Shown: piece after piece, positions 15,310-23,400 of the stretch | Layout of the letters: each line of letters begins with the position of its first letter | Position numbering within the stretch: position 1 is the stretch's first letter | Assembly (NCBI RefSeq): GCF_014648355.1 | Contig: NZ_BMQY01000005.1 | Coordinates: 124,001-188,000, forward strand | Length of the DNA: 64,000 nucleotides | Reading direction: 5' to 3' | Origin: Couchioplanes azureus | Lineage (GTDB): Bacteria; Actinomycetota; Actinomycetes; Mycobacteriales; Micromonosporaceae | The notes under the pieces: generated by a model | The model's database searches: none | Seen by the model: the letters and a program-made list of their open reading frames with translations, nothing else | What the model was told of the DNA's origin: nothing | Made by a program: the position numbers and the translations under genes

Positions 15310-15574
15310 ATGTTACTCACGAGAAGGTTTTTTCGCCTCCCCCAGGAACCGGTATCTGCGCAATCTCCAGTACTGTGGATTTGCGAGGCCGTTGTCCGGT
15401 TAGGGGCTTACTTTACGGCTGATCCCGAAATGAGCGTCCGGCTCACCCACAAATTTCATGACAGATCCCCAATGCATGGAATGTCCTGAATTTGGATGAT
15501 TCCGCCCAGGACGTGACGAGGTTCATGCTGATCGAAGCTGACCTCTTCCCATTCTTCGACTACCGTCATGCGCC
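15310..15574. promoter_or_regulatory. Divergent promoter region of the polysaccharide operon and the repeat protein gene
   Basis: A 265-bp gap, markedly richer in A/T than its flanks. It must contain promoters in both directions. I found no coding frame with plausible codon use, no clear -10/-35 pair and no strong hairpin. Confidence 0.35.
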
Positions 15575-16957
15575 ATGACCTATGACTACGGCGCGGGCGC
15601 GACTCCACGTGGTCAGGGCCAGCCCAGGGGCCAGCAGAATCCCGCCGGCCCCGACACACCCGGATACGGCGACGGCCGGCCGCAGAGGCCGCCGCACGAT
15701 CCGCGTCCGCACCAGGCGGGCACCCAGTATGGCGGCCACCCCCAGGACCCCCGTGGCCAGCAGCCCGGCGCCCAGTACGGCAGCCGCCCCCAGGACCCGC
15801 GCGGGCAGCAGACCGGCACCCCGTACGGCGGCCACCCCCAGAACCCCCGTGGCCAGCAGCCCGGCACCCAGTACGGCAGCCGCCCCCAGGACCCCCGCGG
15901 GCAGCAGACCGGCACCCCGTACGGCGGCCACCCCCAAGACCCGCGGGCGCACCAGCCGGGCGGCCACCCGTTCGGCGGGGGCCAGGCCGGGCCGCAGCCG
16001 CCGCGGGGCCACGACGCACAGCCGCCGGCCGGCTTCCAGCCGCCCCGTCAGCGCTCGCCGATGCCGGGCGGCGACACGGCGCCGCGGCCGCGGCCGAATC
16101 CGGAGCCCGGGACCGCCGGCGTCTACGGAAGCGGCGGCACACCCGGCATCCCGGCGCAGTACGCGAGCGACCCGAGCCGGAGTGGCACCGCCACCGGCTC
16201 CGCCCGCGGGTCGCAGTCGACCCTGCAGCAGCCGGCCCTTCCCGACCTCGGGGACGCCGAGCCGGCGCCGGAGACCGGGCGGCGCTCCCGCAAGCCGCTC
16301 GTCGTCGCGCTCGTCCTCCTGCTGCTGGGGGCCGGCGGCGGAGCCGGTTGGTACTACCTGCGGGGATCCGCCGACAAGGCGCCCACCGCACAGGAGCTCA
16401 AGGTCGCGGACCGGCAGGCCGACCCCGAGCCGCTGACCGCGGACGAGGTCTTCGGCGCCGACACCGTCGCCGGCACCCAGGGCGAGTACAAGGTCCTCAA
16501 GACGCAGGCCGCCTCCGACTGCGGCACGGCCGCCGGCGGTGCCGTCGCGAAGGAGCTGGCCTCGGCCGGGTGCAACCAGGTGGTGCGGGCGACGCTGACG
16601 TCGCCCGACGGCAAGCTCGTCATCACCGCGGGGATCTTCAACCTCGAGAACCGGACCAGGGCCCAGGAGGCGGCGGCCGCGATCGACACCGCCGTCAAGA
16701 AGGGGCAGGGCCGCTTCGGCGGCCTGGTCGCGGGGAAGGCGTCGAACATCATCAGCCGGGCCGCGGCGAACCTCGCGTGGGACGTGCACGGCCACTACCT
16801 GGTGTACTGCCTGGTCGCGAACGCGGACGGCAGCGCGATCGCGGCGGACGACCCGCGCGCGCAGACGGTCCGGAAGGACCTGGCCGAGAAACACCTCGGC
16901 GACGCCGTCATCGACAAGCGCGCGAACGGCGGCGCCCCCAAGAAGGCCGCCTCGTGA
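15575..16957 (+). CDS. Pro/Gly/Gln-rich repeat membrane protein, function unknown
   Basis: A 460-aa protein in three parts. Residues 1-235 are a disordered Pro/Gly/Gln region with five 16-residue repeats (PQDPRGQQTGTPYGGH type, about 56-135). One membrane helix follows (about 241-262, PLVVALVLLLLGAGGGAGWYY). The outer domain (about 265-460) has a Cys pair (SDCGT and AGCNQ) and the look of a small alpha/beta fold. An N-in, C-out topology is likely. The layout resembles actinobacterial proteins with a disordered tail and an extracytoplasmic sensor or lipoprotein-like domain, but I recognise no family. The next gene begins 59 bp later on the same strand. Confidence 0.7.
   Translation: MTYDYGAGATPRGQGQPRGQQNPAGPDTPGYGDGRPQRPPHDPRPHQAGTQYGGHPQDPRGQQPGAQYGSRPQDPRGQQTGTPYGGHPQNPRGQQPGTQYGSRPQDPRGQQTGTPYGGHPQDPRAHQPGGHPFGGGQAGPQPPRGHDAQPPAGFQPPRQRSPMPGGDTAPRPRPNPEPGTAGVYGSGGTPGIPAQYASDPSRSGTATGSARGSQSTLQQPALPDLGDAEPAPETGRRSRKPLVVALVLLLLGAGGGAGWYYLRGSADKAPTAQELKVADRQADPEPLTADEVFGADTVAGTQGEYKVLKTQAASDCGTAAGGAVAKELASAGCNQVVRATLTSPDGKLVITAGIFNLENRTRAQEAAAAIDTAVKKGQGRFGGLVAGKASNIISRAAANLAWDVHGHYLVYCLVANADGSAIAADDPRAQTVRKDLAEKHLGDAVIDKRANGGAPKKAAS
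15740..15979 (+). repeat. Five in-frame 48-bp tandem repeats
   Basis: The coding sequence repeats every 48 bp, giving 16-residue units beginning PQDPRG or PQNPRG and alternating QQPG(A/T)QYGSR with QQTGTPYGGH. The alternation suggests that a 96-bp double unit was duplicated. The period is a multiple of three, so copy-number change would not break the frame. Confidence 0.85.
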
Positions 16958-17016
16958 CCGCGTCCCGACGAGATTCCACTCCGTTCATCCCGAAAGCCCG
17001 AACTGGGGGTCAAGCG

Positions 17017-17442
17017 ATGGCCAGCCGAAGCGTTTTACCTGGTGACACGACACGTGAGAGACTTTCGTCCGTGCCCGTGCCCGTGAGCAAGACGCAACTG
17101 ATCGCCGTGCTCGGCAACGAGCTGTGGTGCTCGAGCCTCGTCCCCAACGCGTCGTGGGTGACCGCCGAGCTCCGCGAGCGGATGAAGCGACCGCGGGTCG
17201 GCGACCTGGTCGTCGAGTTCTCCGCGGGTCAGCGCGGCGACGCGGACGGCGTCGGATGGCTGCGCTCCATCGAGTTCGCCGACGGCGCGGGGGGCGACAG
17301 CGTGAACATCGACGGCCGGCGCATCGTCGACGCCTGGGTGGTCGAGCCGATCGACAAGCCCGGCCAGACGATCCGCTGGAGCAACGCGACGTTCTTCGCG
17401 ATCCCGCTGCAGGCCGCCCGCCAGTGGCTGGCCGCCGGCTGA
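17017..17442 (+). CDS. Conserved-looking hypothetical protein (141 aa)
   Basis: A soluble protein without signal peptide. The body begins SKTQLIAVLGNELWCSSLVP and ends WSNATFFAIPLQAARQWLAAG. It looks like a mixed alpha/beta domain; FAIPLQ preceded by WSNATF suggests a strand pair. I do not recognise the family. ATG 17017 follows GGGGGT by several bases, but GTG 17071 just before the apparent domain is also possible. It lies 59 bp after the repeat-rich membrane protein and ends just before a strong terminator, so it closes that transcription unit. Confidence 0.65.
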   Translation: MASRSVLPGDTTRERLSSVPVPVSKTQLIAVLGNELWCSSLVPNASWVTAELRERMKRPRVGDLVVEFSAGQRGDADGVGWLRSIEFADGAGGDSVNIDGRRIVDAWVVEPIDKPGQTIRWSNATFFAIPLQAARQWLAAG

Positions 17443-17457
17443 TCGCCGTCGCTCGAC

Positions 17458-17490
17458 GGGCCGCCGCTGTTCAGCGGCGGCCCTCTTTTT
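17458..17490 (+). terminator. Intrinsic terminator with T-run
   Basis: GGGCCGCCGCTG (17458-17469) pairs with CAGCGGCGGCCC (17472-17483) around a TT loop, followed by TCTTTTT. This is a textbook rho-independent terminator for the 17017-17442 gene. Confidence 0.92.
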
Positions 17491-17516
17491 CGTGCGGGGC
17501 CGGCCCGTCCAACGCC

Positions 17517-17549
17517 AAGGACCACGACCCATCGCGGGTCGTGGTCCTT
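17517..17549 (-). terminator. Terminator of the acyl-CoA dehydrogenase gene
   Basis: AAGGACCACGACCC (17517-17530) and GGGTCGTGGTCCTT (17536-17549) form a perfect 14-bp stem with a five-base loop. It lies 20 bases beyond the stop of the minus-strand acyl-CoA dehydrogenase. Confidence 0.85.
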
Positions 17550-17568
17550 GCCGGGGAAACGTCCGGAA

Positions 17569-18723
17569 TCAGTCCTTCAGGAGCTGCCGCGCCATGACGA
17601 TCCGCTGGACCTGGTTGGTGCCCTCGTAGATCTGGGTGATCTTGGCGTCGCGCATCATGCGCTCCACCGGGTAGTCGCGGGTGTAGCCGTAGCCGCCGAG
17701 GATCTGGACCGCGTCGGTGGTGATCTCCATCGCCGCGTCCGAGGCGAAGCACTTCGCCGCCGCGCCGAAGTAGGTCAGGTCCGCGTCGCCGCGCTCGCTC
17801 TTGCCCGCCGCCACGTACGTCAGCTGGCGGGCCGCCTCGAGCTTCATGCCCATGTCGGCGAGCATGAACTGCAGGCCCTGGAAGTCGGCGATCGGCTTGC
17901 CGAACTGGCGGCGCTCCTTGGCGTAGCCGAGGGCGAAGTCGAGCGCGCCCTGGGCGATGCCGACGGCCTGGGCCGCGATCGTCACCCGGGTGTGGTCGAG
18001 GGTCTTCATCGCGGTCGCGAAGCCGGTCCCCTCCGCGCCGATCATGCGGTCCAGCGGGATGCGGACGTTGTCGAAGTAGACCTCGCGGGTCGGGCTGCCC
18101 TTGATGCCCAGCTTCTTCTCCGGCGCGCCGAAGCTGACGCCCTCGTCCGACTTCTCCACGACGAACGCCGAGATGCCGCGCGAGCGGGCCGCCGGGTCGG
18201 TGACGGCGAAGACCGTGTAGTACTCCGACACGCCGGCGTTGGTGATCCAGCGCTTGACGCCGTTGAGGACCCAGTAGTCGCCCTCACGGACCGCGCGGGT
18301 GGTCATCGACGCGGCGTCGCTGCCCGCCTCCGGCTCCGAGAGGCAGTACGAGAACATCGCCTCGCCGGCCGCCACGGGGGTCAGGTACTTGCGCTTGAGC
18401 TCCTCGGACGCCGACAGGATCAGCGGCATCGTGCCGAGCTTGTTGACCGCCGGGATCAGCGACGAGCTGGCGCAGGCGCGGGCCACCTCCTCGATGACGA
18501 TGGCCGTGGCCAGGGCGTCCGCGCCGGCGCCGCCGTACTCGACGGGGATGTGCGGGGCGTGGAAGTCCGAGGAGCGCAGCGCGTCGTACGACGCCTTCGG
18601 GAACTCCCCGCTCTCGTCCGCCTCGGCGGCGTTGGGCGCCACGCGCGCGTCACAGACGTCGCGTACGGCCGCGCGGATGGTCTCGTGGTCCTCCGGCAGC
18701 TGATAGACGTCGAAATCAGACAT
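17569..18723 (-). CDS. Acyl-CoA dehydrogenase
   Basis: A 384-aa FAD flavoprotein of beta-oxidation or branched-chain degradation that introduces the alpha,beta double bond in acyl-CoA. It has the family signatures YCLSEPEAGSDAA and WITNAG, the FAD/CoA contact GIKGSPTREVYFDNVRIP, and the C-terminal QILGGYGYTRDYPVERMMRD followed by YEGTNQ, whose Glu is the catalytic base. Length and motifs match short/branched-chain enzymes. ATG 18723 is used; the frame stays open further upstream but has no better start. An imperfect palindrome at 18760-18779 shares its left half with one in front of the thiolase at 56069, suggesting common control. Confidence 0.92.
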   Translation of the reverse strand: MSDFDVYQLPEDHETIRAAVRDVCDARVAPNAAEADESGEFPKASYDALRSSDFHAPHIPVEYGGAGADALATAIVIEEVARACASSSLIPAVNKLGTMPLILSASEELKRKYLTPVAAGEAMFSYCLSEPEAGSDAASMTTRAVREGDYWVLNGVKRWITNAGVSEYYTVFAVTDPAARSRGISAFVVEKSDEGVSFGAPEKKLGIKGSPTREVYFDNVRIPLDRMIGAEGTGFATAMKTLDHTRVTIAAQAVGIAQGALDFALGYAKERRQFGKPIADFQGLQFMLADMGMKLEAARQLTYVAAGKSERGDADLTYFGAAAKCFASDAAMEITTDAVQILGGYGYTRDYPVERMMRDAKITQIYEGTNQVQRIVMARQLLKD

Positions 18724-18759
18724 GTGCTGTGGCTCCTTCTCTGCGGCTCCCGGCCTCAT

Positions 18760-18779
18760 GTTACCGACGCGTAGGTTAC
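18760..18779. promoter_or_regulatory. Candidate operator upstream of the acyl-CoA dehydrogenase
   Basis: GTTACCGACGCGTAGGTTAC is an imperfect 20-bp palindrome (16 of 20 positions self-complementary) 37 bp before the start codon. Its first 13 bases recur with one change at 56044-56056 upstream of the thiolase. TetR-type regulators of acyl-CoA metabolism often use such sites in actinobacteria; the regulator here is unknown. Confidence 0.45.
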
Positions 18780-18898
18780 GCGCACTATTCTCGCTCGGAA
18801 CCTCTGTCGGGTGGAAATTCTGCGCCGGCATGAGAAGGTGTGTGCCACGAACGGCGTCAGCCCCCCACCCCCGGCGCCCCGTGTGAGGAGTCCGCAGC

Positions 18899-20338
18899 GT
18901 GACCATCCCGTACCCGAGCAACCCCACCGTGCCCGCGTTCTCCGAGGTCGAGATGCCTTCCGGCGCCTCCCGGCCGCGGCTCGCCTTCCTCGGCACGGGC
19001 TACCTGGGTGCCACCTACGCGATCTGTTTCGCCGAGCTGGGCTACGAGGTCCTGGGCTTCGACGTCGACGAGGCGAAGATCGCCAAGCTGGCCGCCGGCC
19101 AGGTACCGTTCCACGAGCCCGGCCTCGACGAGCTGCTGCGCACCAACCTGGCCTCGGGACGGCTGCGGTTCACGACCTCCTACGAGAAGGTCGCCGACTT
19201 CGCCGACGTGCACTTCATCTGCGTGGGCACGCCGCAGCGCGCCGACGGCATGGGCGCCGACCTCTCGTACGTCGAGGCGTCGGTGACCAACCTGGCCCGC
19301 CACCTGAAGCGCCGCGCCCTGATCGTGGGCAAGTCGACGGTCCCGGTCGGCACGGCCGAGTGGGTCGAGCAGCTGGTCGCCAAGCACACCGACCCCGAGC
19401 TGGGCGTCGAGGTGGCCTGGTCGCCGGAGTTCCTGCAGGAGGGCTTCGCGGTCGAGGACGTGCTGCGCCCCAACCGCATCGTGGTCGGCGTACGGTCCGA
19501 ATGGTCGAACGGCATGCTGTACGCCGCACACAAGGGCGTCTTCGACCTCGCCGCCACCGAGGACCGCGAGGTGCCGGTGGTGGTGACCGACTTCGCCACC
19601 GCCGAGCTGGTGAAGGTGGCCGCGAACGCGTTCCTCGCCACCAAGATCAGCTTCATCAACGCGATGGCCGAGGTGTGCGAGGTCGCCGGCGGCGACGTCA
19701 CCCAGCTGGCCAAGTCGATCGGCTACGACCCGCGCATCGGCAACCGCTTCCTGCAGGCCGGCGTCGGCTTCGGCGGCGGCTGCCTGCCCAAGGACATCCG
19801 CGCGTTCCAGGCCCGGGCCCAGGAGCTCGGCGCGGGCGAGGCGCTGCGCTTCCTGCACGAGGTCGACCTGATCAACCAGCGGCGCCGCACCCGGGTGCTC
19901 ACCCTGGCGGCCGAGCTGCTCGGCCGCCGCTCCGGCCCGGCCGGCCCGGACCTGTCCGGGACCCGGATCGCCGTGCTCGGCGCCGCCTTCAAGCCCAATT
20001 CCGACGACGTCCGCGACGCGCCCGCGCTCGCCGTCGCGGCGGCCCTGGCCAAGGCCGGCGCGGACGTACGGGTGTACGACCCGCAGGGCATGGAGAACGC
20101 GCGGGTGGTGCAGCCCGCTCTGGCGTACGAGACCTCCATGGCCGAGGCGGTGACCGGCGCGGAGCTGGTGTGCGTGCTCACCGAGTGGGCGGAGTTCCGC
20201 AACGCGGACCCGTCCGCGCTCGGCGAGCTGGTCGCCGGCAAGCGGGTCATCGACGGCCGCAACTGCCTGGACCCGGCGCGGTGGGCGCGGGCCGGCTGGC
20301 TCTACCGCGGCATGGGCCGTCCCGCACCGACACTCTGA
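18899..20338 (+). CDS. UDP-glucose 6-dehydrogenase
   Basis: A 479-aa nucleotide-sugar dehydrogenase of the UDP-glucose branch. It has an NAD site LAFLGTGYLGATYAI after an approximately 25-residue N-terminal extension, STVPVGT (146-152), SPEFLQEGFA (175-184), Lys239 in ELVKVAANAF, the thiolate Cys295 in GVGFGGGCLPKD, and FKPNSDDVRDAP in the C-terminal domain. It converts UDP-glucose to UDP-glucuronate. The GTG at 18899 has GGAG nearby; ATG 18953 would remove the extension. It belongs to a different subfamily from the 11376-12632 enzyme, so the strain can probably make two different UDP-uronic acids. Confidence 0.9.
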   Translation: MTIPYPSNPTVPAFSEVEMPSGASRPRLAFLGTGYLGATYAICFAELGYEVLGFDVDEAKIAKLAAGQVPFHEPGLDELLRTNLASGRLRFTTSYEKVADFADVHFICVGTPQRADGMGADLSYVEASVTNLARHLKRRALIVGKSTVPVGTAEWVEQLVAKHTDPELGVEVAWSPEFLQEGFAVEDVLRPNRIVVGVRSEWSNGMLYAAHKGVFDLAATEDREVPVVVTDFATAELVKVAANAFLATKISFINAMAEVCEVAGGDVTQLAKSIGYDPRIGNRFLQAGVGFGGGCLPKDIRAFQARAQELGAGEALRFLHEVDLINQRRRTRVLTLAAELLGRRSGPAGPDLSGTRIAVLGAAFKPNSDDVRDAPALAVAAALAKAGADVRVYDPQGMENARVVQPALAYETSMAEAVTGAELVCVLTEWAEFRNADPSALGELVAGKRVIDGRNCLDPARWARAGWLYRGMGRPAPTL

Positions 20339-20359
20339 GGTATGACCGTTTCACCTCCG

Positions 20360-20393
20360 CGGCCGCGAACCTGCCTGGTTCGCGGCCGTTTCC
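20360..20393 (+). terminator. Terminator after the UDP-glucose dehydrogenase
   Basis: CGGCCGCGAACC (20360-20371) pairs with GGTTCGCGGCCG (20377-20388) over a five-base loop and is followed by TTTCC. It lies 21 bases after the stop. Confidence 0.85.
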
Positions 20394-20474
20394 ATTGATC
20401 TCGACCCGCTTGGGCCTGTTCTAATGAGGTGTCGGAAGGGCATGCTTCGGGTGGGGCCGGTCTAGGAGGGTGCC

Positions 20475-23400
20475 GTGGCGCAGGCGGATGAACCGGACAG
20501 CTACGACGAGGAGCTGGCCCGGATCGACGCGTCGATCGCGGAGCTGAAGATCCGCGACATGGCCGCGGCCAAGGAACGCACCACCATCGCCAGCAAGATC
20601 CAGGCCGCGCAGTTCCAGCGGGACATCCTCGCCCACGCCAACCAGCAGCGGAAGCGGGCGGCGGCCGCCAAGACCACCCGCCGGGTGCGGCGGCGCCCCG
20701 CCGAGCCGCCCCCGCCGGCCGACAGCCGCCCGTCCTGGTCGCCGCCCGGCACGCCGCACACCGGGCCGCCCGGACAGGCCACCGACGGCGTGACCGTCCT
20801 CGTGGACGACCCGCCGCCGACCGAGGAGCCCGCGCCCCCGCCGCCGCGCCGCCGGGTCGCGCCACCGCCGGAGCACCCGCCGGGGCACCCGCCGGAGACC
20901 TCGTCGCAGTCGGTGCAGAACATCCTGCTCGGCCTCAGCGCCCTGGTCCTCGGCGTCGCGGCGGTGGTCTTCGCCGGCGCCGCCAGCAACGCGATCGGGC
21001 GCGCCTTCATCCTCGCGATCGCCACCGGCGTCGCCCTCGTCGCCGCGCCGGCGATCGCCCGCCGGGGACTGACCTCGACCGGTGAGACGCTGGCCGCGGT
21101 CGGCCTGGTCCTGCTGCCCATGACGCTGTACGCCCTGCACGGCAGCCCCGCGCTCGGCGGCACCGCGGTCCCGTCCCCGGTCTTCCTCGGCGTCACGCTG
21201 CTGATCACCGCCGCGGCCTCCTTCATGTACGCCGGCGTCACCCGGCTCGCCGCGCCGCGGTACGCCACCGTGGTGGCCGTGCAGCCGGTGCCGCCGCTGC
21301 TCGCGTACCCGGTGATCGAGAGCCCGGCCGGCTGGGCGGTGGCGCTGACCGCGGTGGCCGTCATCGACCTGCTGCTGCTGACCACCGTGATCCGCACCGG
21401 GCGGCTGGTGCCGCGCTGGCCGGCAGGCCGCCCGGTGGCCGGTGACCGGGAGTCGCTGGCCGAGGCGGACGCCCGCGACATCGGCGCCCGCGACTTCGCG
21501 ACCCGGCTCGACCCCGCCGATCCCGGCTCCTACGACCCGGCCGTGCGCGACGCCGGCGCCGACCCGGCCGGGGCCGACGCCGGCTACGGAACCCCGGACC
21601 GCCCCGAGTCGCGGCCCGAGGAACCCGACCTGATCATCGACGGGCTCACCGGCAACCGGCGGCGGCGCTGGCTGCCGACCCGCATCTTCCCCGGCGCGCG
21701 GCCCGAGGGCGCCCCGCCGGCCGGCTCCGTGCCGCTGGCACCGCCCGCCACCCCGCCGTCCGCGGGGTGGCTGCGGCAGATGACGTTCGGCCTGCTGTGC
21801 CTCGCCGCGGCCGGGGCCCTGGTGTACGCGAGCGCCGGCCTGGTCGGCGCGGATGCGGTGGCTGACGCCGTACGCTCCGGACTGATCTTGATCTTGGCAG
21901 CGGTCACCGCGGCGGCGGCGGCCCGGCTGGTCGACCAGATCCAGGCCAGCAACATCGCCGGGGCGGTGCTGACCCTCGCGGTCATCGCGGCCAGCGCGCG
22001 CATCGCCGACGTGGCGTCGCCGGCCTGGACCCTCGCGGTCGCGGCCGCCGCCGTCGCGGCCACCGGGGCGGCCGTGCGCATGCTTCCCGACGAGGTACGC
22101 CGCGGCCCGCAGTACGCCTCGGCCGGGGCGCTCACCCTGATCGGCCTGTTCGTGGCCGTCGACGCCCTCCGCGCCGCCCTGGCGCCGGTCCAGGCCGCGC
22201 GGCCGGTCTGGGACGCCGACACCGCCGCGTACGCGGGCCGCATCGCCGAGGCCGCCGGCGACTCGGGCTGGCTGCTCGCGCTCAGCGCCCTGCTGGCGAC
22301 CGTCGCGGCCGCGCTCGCCCTGCCGGCGGAATACCGGCGCGAGGGCGCGGTCACCGGCGTCGCCCTGACCGCCCTGGCCGTGCCCGCCTCGCTCGGCCTG
22401 CCCTGGTCGGAGGCGCCCTGGCCGCTGGTGATCGCCGCGATCGGCATCGGCGCCGCCGGGCTGCTCGCGCCGACCCGCCGGGTCGCGGTCGCCCACATCG
22501 CCGCCGCCGGGGTGGTGGGCGGGTTCGGCGCCGGCGCCGCGCTGAGCGCGTCGTGGCTCACCGCCGCCGTCCTGACCGCGCTGGCCGGCGCCGGCGTCAT
22601 GGTCGCGGTCGCGGCCCGGCAGATGCCCGTACGCCTCTACGCCTGGCTGGTCGGCGACTGGGCCTCCGGAGCGGCCGCCCTGGCGATCCCGGGCGCCGTG
22701 GTGACCGCGGTCCTCGCCGTCGACGACCCCGGCGGAGGCCCGCCACCCACCGAGGCCGTCACGGTGCCGGCGCTCGCACTCGGCTTCCTCGCCGTCGCCG
22801 GCACGCTCACCTACGCGGCGGTGTTCCAGGTCGCGCGCCGCGAGATCAGCCTCCCGATGACCGCCGGAACCGGCCTCGGCGCGGTGGCCCTCGCCCTGGC
22901 CGCGCTGCTCTCGCCCGGCGCCACCGCGGCGGACATCTGGGTCGGTGCGCTCCTGCTCGTCGCCGCCGCCCTGCTCTTCTTCGCCAACTCGCTGGACCAC
23001 GGCCGCCGCGCCGACCGGCTGCTCGACGGCCCCGACATCGCCGCGGCCGCCGCGACCGTGGCGGTCTGCGGCGCGCTCGCCCGGGTCGCGGCCCTCGCCT
23101 TCCCGGACGCGCCGCTGGCCGTCGGCGCGGTCGTGATCCTGATCGTCGCCTCCGGCGTCCACTCGCTGCCGGAGGACTGGCGCCGCGGCCCGGCCCGCGG
23201 CGTCGGCCTGGCCGGCCTGGTCGTCGCGGCGATCGCCGGCTGGCAGGCGCTGGCGGACGGCCTGCGGATCATGGCCGCTCCGGGACCGATCTGGGCCTCC
23301 GACGTCAGCGGCTACCCGACGGCCGCCGAGCCCGGCGCCTGGCAGGCGCCGATCGCCCTGGTGGTCCTCGCGATCGCGGCGACCACCGCCCTGCCCCGCC

